Part shown: one piece after another, positions 8,801 to 16,689 of the stretch
How positions within the stretch are numbered: position 1 is the first letter of the stretch
Layout of the letters: each line of letters begins with the position of its first letter
Assembly (NCBI GenBank): GCA_965658745.1
Contig: CBFHTK010000014.1
Location: 1 to 64,000 of the forward strand
Length of the DNA: 64,000 bases
Source: JAHDFB01 sp965658745
GTDB taxonomy: Bacteria; Bacteroidota; Bacteroidia; Chitinophagales; Saprospiraceae
Direction: 5' to 3'
Notes under the pieces: model-generated
Databases searched by the model: none
Told to the model about the DNA's origin: nothing
What the model saw: the letters and a program-made list of their open reading frames with translations, nothing else
Translations under genes and position numbers: made by a program

Positions 8801-9677
8801 CACCAGTGTTTGCTTGAAAGTCACTTAGCATTCCCGAAGAACTGGTTGACGAGTAGGGTGAAGTGGTAGTCCAAGCGAAGATTTCGTTGATCGTCATTCC
8901 AATCTGATCATTGCTATATAAAATGATCGATTGGTTGAATAAGCCCGTTACATAATTGGTCGCACCAACTGCTCCTCCTTTATTGTTAACAATATCATTA
9001 TCAATCTCGATATAAAGTCTGATACAGTCCCCAACATCTTTAGTTGTAGAACTATAATTAATTTCTTTTTGGGTGTAGATATACCCATCATCTGGCGTTT
9101 CACAATCAAAAGGATTCTGCACCTTTAAATCACTATCATTATAAATAAGATGTGTAAATGGTCTGCCTTCTTGTTTACCAATAACCAGGCTACCCGCATC
9201 TGAACTAACAAGACCCATGATTTCAGTTGGAAAAAAACTAAAGGCCGCTATTGATGACTTTTCACCATCAATTATTCCTTTATAGTGTAGACCTTGATCA
9301 TATGCAAGTGCCTTTTTTGTTTTGCTATCCCTAAGGATAAATGATTCTGTAAAAATGCTGTGGCGCATTAATCTTACTTGCACAGTTGTTCCATCTGCTT
9401 GAGGAACAGTCATCATTATGTGCGAAGGTTTCTCTGCAATTAATTTCCGCATACTTAGCATATCCAATTCCGCTTGAACGGCTGTTTCAAGAACACTTCT
9501 ATCAATTTCTAAATCAGAAATGTCTGTAGACACATCTTTAAAGAATGAATAGTCCGTAAAGCTTTTCCCCTCCAAAACTTCCTCGGAAATGTCATAGTAA
9601 ACTTGATTTTGTGTTGTTGCCCAAATCGGGCTTAAAATCATAGCAATAAGTAGGCTAAAAAGTTGAAGTACTCTCAT
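5853..9677 (-). CDS. Secreted M12-type zinc metalloprotease with Cys-rich repeats, GEVED domains and T9SS C-terminal domain
   Basis: 1274-aa secreted protein. Residues 1-20 are a signal peptide. A propeptide-like region precedes a reprolysin-type (M12) domain with the zinc site HEMGHLIGSRHTH (His350, Glu351, His354, His360) and a downstream IMSYCH Met-turn. Then come Cys-rich units of about 25 residues (CxDGxQNGDE...DCGG..CPACP): two near 438-486, seven near 630-806 and two near 954-1003. They separate two nearly identical GEVED domains (about 487-630 and 810-948). A MAM/jelly-roll-like domain (about 1005-1160) follows, then a type A T9SS sorting domain (about 1195-1274, YPVP...GKVML...LPEGIYFV). 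The enzyme is probably exported by T9SS and surface-attached or released. Substrate unknown. It stands alone, with its own terminator, and is divergent from holB. Confidence 0.92.
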   Translation of the reverse strand: MRVLQLFSLLIAMILSPIWATTQNQVYYDISEEVLEGKSFTDYSFFKDVSTDISDLEIDRSVLETAVQAELDMLSMRKLIAEKPSHIMMTVPQADGTTVQVRLMRHSIFTESFILRDSKTKKALAYDQGLHYKGIIDGEKSSIAAFSFFPTEIMGLVSSDAGSLVIGKQEGRPFTHLIYNDSDLKVQNPFDCETPDDGYIYTQKEINYSSTTKDVGDCIRLYIEIDNDIVNNKGGAVGATNYVTGLFNQSIILYSNDQIGMTINEIFAWTTTSPYSSTSSSGMLSDFQANTGAINGDLGHLVSYQASGGIAAGFSGICASNVDNSKCFSSIDASYANVPTYSWSVMVVTHEMGHLIGSRHTHACVWNGNGTAIDGCSGQTEGSCSLPGNPAGGGTIMSYCHLQSVGINLSLGFGPQPGNVVRGTVANATCLTSCGPGCNDGIQNGDETDVDCGGTECPACPTCDDGIQNGDEEGIDCGGTECPACPAVYCGSAGSNTQFEWIQSVSIGNFSNNSGNDGGYGDYLSLNVDADAGDSYAVSLSPGFAGTVYAEFWSIYIDLNGDVDFDDPGELVFQGNGTSTVSGNLIIPSSATLGTTRMRVSMLWNEYAGPCDLFVYGEVEDYSITIAAGGGPTCDDGIQNGDETGVDCGGTECPACPTCDDGVQNGDETGVDCGGTECPACPTCDDGIQNGDETDVDCGGTECPACPTCSDGIQNGDETDVDCGGADCPACPTCDDGIQNGDETGVDCGGTECPACPTCDDGVQNGDETGVDCGGTECPACPTCDDGIQNGDETGVDCGGTECPACSAVYCDSEGSNTTYEWIQSISIGEFSNSSGNDGGYGDYLSLNVEVDAGDSYAVSLSPGFAGTVYAEFWSIYIDLNGDVDFDDPGELVFQGNGTSTVFGNLTIPSSATLGTTRMRVSMLWNEYAGPCDLFVYGEVEDYSITIAAGGGPTCNDGIQNGDETGIDCGGTNCPACPTCSDGIQNGDETGVDCGGSCSPCDSGGCAYVTIDNNNFESGWGIWNDGGSDCRRSSNDQSYANSGIFCVRLRDNTSTSTMTTDNLNLSGADEVTVDFSYIARSMDNSNEDFWLQVSTNGGSSYTTVEEWNRGDEFENLVREAGNAVINGPFTSNTRLRFRCDASGNSDWVYIDDVVITACENGSAQDEGETSLTNDNDDNTVEMEAEELRPVLTDIELYPVPTADYLAVQFDNSIEMQSSLYIVDMYGKVMLKQEFIPEVGAYQQQLDTSELPEGIYFVLVQQGDQMVTKRFVIIR
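7260..7788 (-). repeat. Seven-copy in-gene array of a 75-bp Cys-rich repeat
   Basis: Seven 75-bp units encode 25-residue Cys-rich modules inside the metalloprotease. Positions 7321-7440 and 7621-7740 are identical at the nucleotide level, that is, a 300-bp (four-unit) offset, which points to recent duplication. Two further pairs of units lie outside this array, flanking the GEVED domains. Confidence 0.85.
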
Positions 9678-9695
9678 AATTTGAATGAATTTAAC

Positions 9696-9710
9696 GAAGT
9701 CTTAGACTTC
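9696..9710. promoter_or_regulatory. 15-bp dyad upstream of the metalloprotease gene
   Basis: GAAGTCTTAGACTTC has perfect 7-bp arms around one base. It lies 19 bp before the metalloprotease start codon, in the spacer shared with holB. It could be an operator or a 5' leader hairpin; the role is unknown. Confidence 0.35.
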
Positions 9711-9930
9711 AGGTTGAGAAATATACATAAAGGATAGTAAGCACAATATAGAATTAAATTTTACAACATTCCAAAGAGCATATTAAAAATTCTTTACTTA
9801 ATCAAGATTCTAGATACTTCTATTGCGCTGTACAATATACTCGCTATTTATGAAGATTTTCCTTATAAAGTGGCATCAATAGATGAAGCTATGAATCAGA
9901 CTAATAAATCAACTTCCGCAAGAAATGACG

Positions 9931-9938
9931 TACTTTTG
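9931..9938 (+). promoter_or_regulatory. Bacteroidota -7 box (TACTTTTG) of holB
   Basis: The octamer matches the known Bacteroidota -7 consensus TAnnTTTG and ends 27 bp before the holB start codon. No clear -33 TTTG is seen. Confidence 0.4.
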
Positions 9939-9965
9939 AATCGAATTTGTGATTCTTCCTAGCAT

Positions 9966-11072
9966 ATGAAATTTGCCCAAACAATAAGTTCCACACATAC
10001 TCAAGAAGCTCTTCGCTCCCTAGTCGATGAGGACAGTATACCTCACGCGCTACTACTTTCAGGTACAGAAGGGAATAGCAAGCTAGCGTTGGCTCTAGCT
10101 TACACAACGTACCTTATGTGTGAAAACAGAGCGGATGGTGAATCTTGCGGTACTTGTCGATCATGTATTAAAATGGAGAAGTACATCCATCCCGATGTAC
10201 ATTTTTCATTTCCTTTTACAGGAGCTAAATCTGTTGCTGATGAGTTTATCAAGCCATGGCGAAAATTCATTCAAGAAAAACCATATGCGGGAATTAGCGA
10301 TTGGATGGAATATTTAGATGCTCCAACCAAACAGCCTAATATTAACACCAAAGAATGCAAGGCAATTATTCAAAAGCTGAATATGCAATCTTTTGAAAGT
10401 GAGAATAAGGTGTTGATAATGTGGTTGCCTGAGTATCTCAAAAAGGAAGGAAATCGCTTACTCAAAATCATAGAGGAACCAACCCCAAATACCTACTTTA
10501 TTCTCATCACAGAGAAGATAAGCAATATACTTCCCACAATTATTTCCCGATGTCAACTGGTCAAAGTACCACCTCTTCAGGACAATGAAATCAAGGAAGC
10601 ACTGGTGGAACATTATAGCTTTGACGAAATCAAGGCACAAAATGCAGCATTTGTTGCTGAAGGAAATATGCAAAAAGCACTTGATATCGTTCAGATTGGG
10701 GGAAAAGGATTGCATGATGAAGTGCTTGTATGGTTTCGAACATGCTATTCCAATAAGGCAATAGATCTAGTCAACTGGGTAGATAATTTCGATAAAAAAA
10801 GTAAAGATGAACAGAAAAGCTTCCTAATGTACGCCCTTAATTTTTTCAGGGAGATCGCCAGAGTACCTGTTTTGCCTGAAAAAGCATTGAGAATAGAGGA
10901 AAGTGAGATTCAAACAGCAAAAAAAATCGCAGGGATTATTAACTTTGAAAAAATTGAAAAATTAAATAATATCCTGACAGATACGATTTATTATATAGAA
11001 AGAAATGCTAATATTAAGGTTCTAATGATGGATACAAATATTGCATTCAAAAACATATTGCGCCAAAAATAA
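9966..11072 (+). CDS. holB: DNA polymerase III delta' subunit
   Basis: 368-aa clamp-loader ATPase-like subunit. The N-terminal region has a degenerate P-loop (LLSGTEGNSKLALAL, about residues 31-45) followed by the zinc-binding Cys cluster C-x8-C-x2-C-x2-C typical of delta'/gamma. The sensor-like ISRCQ motif (about residues 190-194) is present. The length suits the family. It would help load the beta clamp at the replication fork. The following gene is ricT, a pairing often seen in Bacteroidota. The start is the first ATG after a TACTTTTG box. High confidence in the family; the symbol rests on the motif set. Confidence 0.9.
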   Translation: MKFAQTISSTHTQEALRSLVDEDSIPHALLLSGTEGNSKLALALAYTTYLMCENRADGESCGTCRSCIKMEKYIHPDVHFSFPFTGAKSVADEFIKPWRKFIQEKPYAGISDWMEYLDAPTKQPNINTKECKAIIQKLNMQSFESENKVLIMWLPEYLKKEGNRLLKIIEEPTPNTYFILITEKISNILPTIISRCQLVKVPPLQDNEIKEALVEHYSFDEIKAQNAAFVAEGNMQKALDIVQIGGKGLHDEVLVWFRTCYSNKAIDLVNWVDNFDKKSKDEQKSFLMYALNFFREIARVPVLPEKALRIEESEIQTAKKIAGIINFEKIEKLNNILTDTIYYIERNANIKVLMMDTNIAFKNILRQK

Positions 11073-11162
11073 ATCATCCAAGCGGAAGCACTTGGAGCAT
11101 TTAGAGAGAAGATTCGTTGTTGTATGATGTAGAATTTTGGACGTAATTCTAAAATATGAAAA

Positions 11163-12620
11163 ATGGCATGTGCTAGTTGTTCGGGTACCAATGGGGTATC
11201 CAAAGGATGTGGAAACAAGGGCCATTGTGCGAGTGGAAGTTGTAATAAACTGAACACATTTGATTGGTTGTCAAAGCGAGAAGTTCCGCTTTCAACTGGT
11301 GAAAATATAGTTGAAGTAAGTTTTAAGAATGGTGCTTCTAAGGAGTTCTATTACTTGAACAGTTCTTTACAAGCCTCAACAGGTGAGATGGTTGTGGTCA
11401 ATTCGGGCAATGGATATGACATAGGGCGTATCAGTCTTATGGGAGACTTGGTTTCCCTCCAAATGAAAAAGAAAAAAGTAAACGTTGATCGCATTGAACA
11501 CAATGTGATCCGTATTGCTAATCAAAGAGATCTCGAAAAGCTTACAGAAGCTCGAAACCTCGAAATTCCAGCAATGATTAAGGCTAGAGCAATTGCTCGA
11601 TCCATGGAAATCGAGATGAAACTCGGGGATGTTCAATATCAAGGTGACAAACGTAAAGCAACCTTCTATTATACTGCAGAGGGTCGAGTAGATTTCCGTG
11701 AATTAGTTCGTGCTTACGCAAAAGAATTTCGAGTAAAAATAGAAATGAAGCAGATTGGTTCGAGACAAGAAAGTGCTCGAATAGGTGGAATCGGTTCATG
11801 TGGAAGAGAGTTATGCTGCTCAACATGGCTTACAGATTTTAAATCCGTTTCAACAACTGCTGCTCGTTACCAGTACATGGCAATCAATCAGTCCAAACTT
11901 TCAGGCCAGTGCGGAAGGCTCAAGTGCTGCTTAAATTACGAACTCGACAACTATATGGATGCTCTTTCAGGTTTTCCTGAAAAAGCGGATTACCTAAAAA
12001 CTGAAAATGGGTCTGCTAAACTAATGAAGATCGATATTTTCAAGGGAATCATGTACTACTCAGTATTCAAAGAAAAAGGGAGATCACTTATCGTACCTAT
12101 TGATAAAGAAGACGTTAAGAAAGTAGTCGAGATGAACAAAAAAGGAGAATTTCCTGAATCAATCTTGGCACTACAACACATGGCTATTCCTGAAGATGTC
12201 GATGATTTCCAAGATTATGAAGATGTAACTGGTGCAGTAGAATTGCCAGATCGTAAGAAAAAACGACGAAGCGGTTCTGGAAGAAAAGGCTCTGGTAATC
12301 GCTCGAGAGGGAAAAAACCGACTACAGATAAAGACGGTAAATCAAACAAGCCTACTGCTAGGGGTGAAAAATCAGCTACAAATCCAAGAAATAAGAAACG
12401 TAGAGGTCCTAGAAAAGGGAAACCAAGTCAAGAATCTGGAGCTGACAAAGCAGACAACAAGCAGAATACTTCGTCAAGCAAACCAACATCAAATGGACCA
12501 AAAGATGGTTCGTCTGATAAGCTAGCTAGAAAACGACCAAATAAGCGAAGAAACAATCGTAAACCAAAGGCAAACAACAAGCCTACAAATAATCCAAACA
12601 CAAACAACAAACAAGAATAA
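11163..12620 (+). CDS. ricT: RicT/YaaT-type PSP1-domain protein
   Basis: 485 aa. The N-terminus is Cys-rich (CASCSG...GCGNKGHCASGSC). The PSP1 core contains RIGGIGSCGRELCCSTWL and LSGQCGRLKCCLNYE, the Cys motifs that define the RicT (YaaT) family, which in Bacillus is part of the Y-complex linked to RNase Y-dependent mRNA processing. Here the last 120 or so residues form a Lys/Arg/Asn-rich, probably disordered tail. It follows holB by 90 bp and its stop overlaps the start of lpdA (TAATG). The role in Bacteroidota is not established. Confidence 0.9.
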   Translation: MACASCSGTNGVSKGCGNKGHCASGSCNKLNTFDWLSKREVPLSTGENIVEVSFKNGASKEFYYLNSSLQASTGEMVVVNSGNGYDIGRISLMGDLVSLQMKKKKVNVDRIEHNVIRIANQRDLEKLTEARNLEIPAMIKARAIARSMEIEMKLGDVQYQGDKRKATFYYTAEGRVDFRELVRAYAKEFRVKIEMKQIGSRQESARIGGIGSCGRELCCSTWLTDFKSVSTTAARYQYMAINQSKLSGQCGRLKCCLNYELDNYMDALSGFPEKADYLKTENGSAKLMKIDIFKGIMYYSVFKEKGRSLIVPIDKEDVKKVVEMNKKGEFPESILALQHMAIPEDVDDFQDYEDVTGAVELPDRKKKRRSGSGRKGSGNRSRGKKPTTDKDGKSNKPTARGEKSATNPRNKKRRGPRKGKPSQESGADKADNKQNTSSSKPTSNGPKDGSSDKLARKRPNKRRNNRKPKANNKPTNNPNTNNKQE

Positions 12621-14023
12621 TGACGTACGATTTATGTATTATCGGTTCAGGACCTGGTGGATATGTTGCAGCAATACGAGCTGCTCAGCTAGGCATGAAA
12701 ACAGCAATCATAGAACGATATAACACACTAGGAGGAACTTGCTTAAACGTAGGATGCATTCCTTCCAAAGCACTTTTAGACTCATCCGAACATTTTCACA
12801 ATGCATCGGTAGATTTTGAAAAACATGGAATTGAGCTTGAAGCTCTAAAGGTCAATATGCCACAAATGATTGCTCGTAAAAACGAAGTAGTTGATCAGAC
12901 TTGTAAGGGTGTTGAATTTCTAATGAAAAAGAATAAGATCGACGTATTTCATGGTCATGGAAGTTTTGTCGATGCTAATACAGTTAACATAGCCAAGGAT
13001 GATGGATCTAGTGAGAAAATCACAGCATCAAAAGTTATCATTGCAACTGGCTCTAAACCCATTACTCCGGCCGCTTTCAACTATGACAAAAAACGGGTCA
13101 TCACATCGACAGAAGCTCTAAACATCAACAAAGTACCAAAAAGAATGGTCGTGATTGGTGGTGGAGTGATAGGATTAGAATTAGGTTCTGTATATGCTCG
13201 TCTTGGAACACAAGTCGAAGTCGTCGAATTCATGGACAGCATTCTTGCTGGAATGGATAAAGATTGCGGTAAAGAACTGCAACGTGCATTGAAAAAACTA
13301 GGAGTCAAATTTCACCTAGGACATAAAGTTGTTGATGTAAAGTCAATGAAAACGAAGGTGAAAGTAAGCGTTGAAAAACGAGATTCAGAAGAAAAATTTG
13401 ATATCGATGCAGACTATTGTCTCATTGCAATCGGAAGACATGCTTATACTGCTAATCTTGGATTAGAAAATGTAGGTGTAACGACCGATGATCGAGGACG
13501 GATAGATGTAGACGAGCATTTGCAGACAAATATACCTGGCATATACGCTATTGGTGATGTTGTGAAAGGTGCAATGTTGGCACACAAAGCTGAAGAGGAA
13601 GGTGTTTTTGTAGCTGAACTCATTGCTGGTCAAAAACCACATATCGATTATAATCTCATTCCAGGTGTCGTTTATACTTGGCCTGAAGTTTCAGCTGTGG
13701 GAATGACTCAGCAAGAAGCGAAAGAAGCAGGTCGTGCAGTGAAAATCGGCAAGTTCCCTTTCAAAGCGCTAGGAAGAGCTCGTGCCAGCATGGATCTTGA
13801 GGGTATGGTTAAGATAATTGCAGATAAGGAAACTGACGAAATACTTGGAGCGCACATGGTTGGTGCAAGAGCCGCTGATCTTATCATGGAGGTAGTTGCT
13901 CTTATGGAATTTCGCGCTACTGCGGAAGATTTATCACGTATATGTCATCCACATCCTACATTCACAGAAGCTGTCAAAGAAGCTGCATTGGCAGCGACTG
14001 ACAATCGGGCACTACATGTGTAA
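12620..14023 (+). CDS. lpdA: Dihydrolipoyl dehydrogenase (E3)
   Basis: 467-aa FAD-dependent disulfide oxidoreductase that reoxidises dihydrolipoamide in 2-oxoacid dehydrogenase or glycine-cleavage complexes. Visible features are the FAD-binding GSGPGGYVAAIRA (residues 9-21), the redox-active pair in GGTCLNVGC (Cys41 and Cys46), the NAD-binding GGGVIGLELGSVYARLG, and the C-terminal CHPHPTFTEA with the active-site His. Length and motifs are complete. The start overlaps the ricT stop by one base, so the two are probably cotranscribed. No E1/E2 genes are nearby. Confidence 0.95.
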   Translation: MTYDLCIIGSGPGGYVAAIRAAQLGMKTAIIERYNTLGGTCLNVGCIPSKALLDSSEHFHNASVDFEKHGIELEALKVNMPQMIARKNEVVDQTCKGVEFLMKKNKIDVFHGHGSFVDANTVNIAKDDGSSEKITASKVIIATGSKPITPAAFNYDKKRVITSTEALNINKVPKRMVVIGGGVIGLELGSVYARLGTQVEVVEFMDSILAGMDKDCGKELQRALKKLGVKFHLGHKVVDVKSMKTKVKVSVEKRDSEEKFDIDADYCLIAIGRHAYTANLGLENVGVTTDDRGRIDVDEHLQTNIPGIYAIGDVVKGAMLAHKAEEEGVFVAELIAGQKPHIDYNLIPGVVYTWPEVSAVGMTQQEAKEAGRAVKIGKFPFKALGRARASMDLEGMVKIIADKETDEILGAHMVGARAADLIMEVVALMEFRATAEDLSRICHPHPTFTEAVKEAALAATDNRALHV

Positions 14024-14050
14024 TTCTATTTTGGGATATTCAATTAAGAG

Positions 14051-15034
14051 ATGATTTACAGCGCACAAGCAACTAATCAAGCAATAGATAAAATGAATAG
14101 TTTTGGGACTCATATGGTCCCATTTCTATTTCTATTCAATTATGAGCTGGATGAAATCGTGTTATACCCACTTGACGACGTGCCCGATCATATTCAATTC
14201 GCTTTTTTGAGCCATCACAAGAAATCCGAAGCAGATGCATTTAGTGAGCCTTTTCAACTCAAGAAGACTCCAATCTCAAAAGATGTCTTCTCAAAAGCCT
14301 TTAGGGGAGTAATGGATGAAATTGAATACGGTAATAGCTTTTTACTAAACTTAACTTTCCCTTCCAAGATCAATACTAATTATGGTCTAGAAGAGATCTT
14401 TCATCAATCTGATGCAAAATACAAAGTACTTTGGGAAGGACGTTTTACTTCATTTTCGCCTGAGACTTTCGTCAAAATAAGAAAGAATAAGATTTACTCA
14501 TATCCCATGAAGGGTACTATTGATGCCACAATTGAAGATGCAGTGAATGTGATTCTGAATGATCCAAAAGAGGCTGCTGAACACTACACAATCGTAGATC
14601 TTATCCGAAACGATCTTGCACAAGTAGCAGAACAAATCAAAGTCAACAAGTTTCGTTTTATTGACCGAATTCAAACACACGATAAGACGCTGCTGCAAGT
14701 AAGCTCAGAAATCGAAGGTAGTCTAGAAGAAAACTGGCAATCAAGAATCGGGAACTTATTGATGAAATTATTGCCAGCTGGATCAATTTCCGGTGCTCCG
14801 AAAAAACGTACTTTAGACATTATCAGGAAAAACGAAATTGATCGTAGAGGCTTTTACACCGGAGTAGCTGGGGTGTTTGATGGAGAAACACTTGACAGCT
14901 GTGTTCTCATACGATTCATTGAACAAAAAGATGAACAACTATATTTTCGGTCAGGTGGTGGAATTACATTCCAGAGTAATCTTGATGCCGAATATGAAGA
15001 ATTAATCCAAAAGATCTATGTCCCAATTTTTTGA
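14051..15034 (+). CDS. pabB: Aminodeoxychorismate synthase component I-like
   Basis: 327-aa chorismate-binding enzyme, shorter than E. coli PabB because the N-terminal domain is reduced. It has the family motifs SPETFVKI, YPMKGTI, DLIRNDLAQV, LPAGSISGAPKKRTLDII and FRSGGGITFQSNLDAEYEE. It should convert chorismate plus ammonia to aminodeoxychorismate in p-aminobenzoate/folate synthesis. The 17-bp overlap with the next gene, a class IV aminotransferase, supports this over anthranilate or isochorismate synthase. The glutamine amidotransferase partner is not in the window. Confidence 0.85.
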   Translation: MIYSAQATNQAIDKMNSFGTHMVPFLFLFNYELDEIVLYPLDDVPDHIQFAFLSHHKKSEADAFSEPFQLKKTPISKDVFSKAFRGVMDEIEYGNSFLLNLTFPSKINTNYGLEEIFHQSDAKYKVLWEGRFTSFSPETFVKIRKNKIYSYPMKGTIDATIEDAVNVILNDPKEAAEHYTIVDLIRNDLAQVAEQIKVNKFRFIDRIQTHDKTLLQVSSEIEGSLEENWQSRIGNLLMKLLPAGSISGAPKKRTLDIIRKNEIDRRGFYTGVAGVFDGETLDSCVLIRFIEQKDEQLYFRSGGGITFQSNLDAEYEELIQKIYVPIF

Positions 15035-15617
15035 GAGTATCAGGATTGTTAATGGTCGAGTGATGAATCTTTCTCAGCATCAGATCCGTGTAGATCGTGC
15101 TATGAAAAATATTAATTCTATGGACTTTTTGGACCTAAAGAAACATATCGCTACTTTAGATCTATCTAAATCAGGTGTTTACAAACTGCGAATCAGTTAC
15201 AATCCTAACAAAGCAGAAATTCTCAAGACGAGATTTGAAGCATACGAAGAAAAGTCGATTACTACGCTTAAACTAGTGGATATCAACTTCAATTACGAAC
15301 ATAAATCTGAGGATCGTGAAGCACTAAATCACGCTTTTGGCAAAAGAGATGGTGCCGATGATGTGCTCTTGGTAAGAAATGGCCTGATAACTGACACCTG
15401 GTACTGCAACGTTGCATTTTACAATGGTGAAATTTGGCTTACGCCAAAAGATGCACTTCTGCAAGGGACCATGCGCGCTAAACTAATTCAAACAAAGAAG
15501 ATTGTACCAGCAGACATTAAGGTCCAGGATATAGCTTCGTTTAAGAAGATTAGACTATTCAATGCTATGATTCCTTGGAGTGAGCAAAAAGATATTCCCA
15601 TAAAAAATATTAACTAG
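15018..15617 (+). CDS. pabC: Aminotransferase class IV, probable aminodeoxychorismate lyase
   Basis: 199-aa PLP fold-type IV enzyme; the SNVAF-like motif appears as WYCNVAFYNG and is followed by TPKDALLQGTMRAKLI. It overlaps pabB by 17 bp, so it most likely releases p-aminobenzoate and pyruvate from aminodeoxychorismate. It is shorter than the classic 270-aa enzymes, mainly at the N-terminus, as is common for PabC paired with the short Bacteroidota PabB. The assignment is by neighbour and motif. Confidence 0.78.
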   Translation: MSQFFESIRIVNGRVMNLSQHQIRVDRAMKNINSMDFLDLKKHIATLDLSKSGVYKLRISYNPNKAEILKTRFEAYEEKSITTLKLVDINFNYEHKSEDREALNHAFGKRDGADDVLLVRNGLITDTWYCNVAFYNGEIWLTPKDALLQGTMRAKLIQTKKIVPADIKVQDIASFKKIRLFNAMIPWSEQKDIPIKNIN

Positions 15618-15628
15618 GTATCAACAAA

Positions 15629-15660
15629 AAGTGCCTTTCTCTTTATAAAAAAAGGCACTT
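15629..15660. terminator. Stem-loop between convergent pabC and osmC-like gene
   Basis: AAGTGCCTTT pairs perfectly with AAAGGCACTT over 10 bp. On the minus strand the stem is followed by a run of five T, so it suits a terminator for the osmC-like gene. On the plus strand it could act for pabC, though only two T follow. Confidence 0.7.
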
Positions 15661-15720
15661 CAATCCAATAAACTCTTTTCTCACAAGAGTCCTATATTTC
15701 CTAAACCCGCATTCTCACTT

Positions 15721-16143
15721 CTAAGCCATGGCTAGAGCTGAAGTATTGCTTTCTGCGAGATCCCACTCTCCTCTAACCATTCTTGTAACATAGCAATTAT
15801 CCGCTTCCTTGATTAGATATGCATGTTGTTCTTCAGTAAGATCTCCTTGAATGGTAATATTTGATTCGACCCTTGTTTTTAAAGAACGATCTTCTCCTCT
15901 TCCTACTACTTGTGAAAGCTGAGCGTCCACATTTCCTATTTCCCAACCCTTTCTTCTTACCACGTTCCGAATCGTAGCAACTTTACACATAGATATTCCA
16001 GCTAAGATGAATTCTACCGGAGAAAAACCTAAGTCGGTACCCTTCGAATTGATCGGTTCGTCAACTACAACAGCATGTTTGCCGTTGTTTATAAATGATT
16101 GATATCCAGTCGGGATATTCTTAATGTTAATTGATGTTGGCAT
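15721..16143 (-). CDS. OsmC/Ohr family protein
   Basis: 140-aa protein of the OsmC superfamily, whose members reduce organic hydroperoxides or handle reactive sulfur through two Cys residues. The two expected Cys are present at Cys53 (AGISMCKVAT) and Cys117 (ADNCYVTRMV). Length and order suit the family. It is transcribed toward pabC and divergently from the cbb3 oxidase cluster. Whether it is Ohr-like or the YhfA-like OsmC type cannot be settled by eye. Confidence 0.85.
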   Translation of the reverse strand: MPTSINIKNIPTGYQSFINNGKHAVVVDEPINSKGTDLGFSPVEFILAGISMCKVATIRNVVRRKGWEIGNVDAQLSQVVGRGEDRSLKTRVESNITIQGDLTEEQHAYLIKEADNCYVTRMVRGEWDLAESNTSALAMA

Positions 16144-16233
16144 TACTAAAAATTTATATGATTAATTGATAGTACAAATATCACATCATTTGTAGCCTAG
16201 TCACTTGACCATTATTCCCTACTTATTGACGAT

Positions 16234-16251
16234 ATTACTCAATGGAGTAAT
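16234..16251. promoter_or_regulatory. Palindrome ATTACTC-AATG-GAGTAAT in the osmC/cco spacer
   Basis: A perfect 7-bp dyad with a 4-bp spacer in the 354-bp divergent spacer 16144-16497. It is 90 bp from the osmC-like start and about 250 bp from ccoS. It does not match the FNR consensus TTGATnnnnATCAA. Possible operator for either gene. Nothing else is recognised in this spacer. Confidence 0.35.
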
Positions 16252-16497
16252 TTCAGCAAATAATACATTAAAACTACTACAAAAATTGCTTTAGAAACAT
16301 ACATGGTTTTGACATTACTATTACAAAACTCACACTTTTTCTAGCGGTAATCTCTCCTTTTAATTAAGCTTACTTTATATCCAAAGCTATACCATCGGGC
16401 GAAAATAGAGCTCCCAATGATCGATATCATTTTGCGCGATGACAATGATCTTGATCCTCCTTTTTCAATCAAGCTAACTTGGTTCAAAATTTATAAT

Positions 16498-16689
16498 ATG
16501 ACTATTATAATTCTGCTTATTTCTGTTAGTCTACTAATCGCTGGCGGCTTTCTCGGGGCTTTCTTTTGGGCTGTAAGGGACGGTCAATTTGACGATGAAG
16601 TGACTCCCTCTATGAGAATACTAATAGAAGATGATATGATAGATCAAGAAAAGGAAAACGAATTACCAATCAATAATTTATCCGTATGA
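16498..16689 (+). CDS. ccoS: cbb3 oxidase assembly protein CcoS
   Basis: 63-aa single-span membrane protein (MTIIILLISVSLLIAGGFLGAFFWAV) followed by the family hallmark RDGQFDDEVTPSMRIL. CcoS is needed to complete cofactor assembly of cbb3 oxidase. An in-frame ATG at 16417 would add 27 residues with no counterpart in the family, so the ATG at 16498 is preferred. The stop overlaps the start of ccoNO by four bases (ATGA), indicating translational coupling. Confidence 0.88.
   Translation: MTIIILLISVSLLIAGGFLGAFFWAVRDGQFDDEVTPSMRILIEDDMIDQEKENELPINNLSV

Noticed and set aside
16201..16260. A possible FNR site near TTGACGATATTACTCAA
   Set aside because: Spacing is wrong for TTGATnnnnATCAA.
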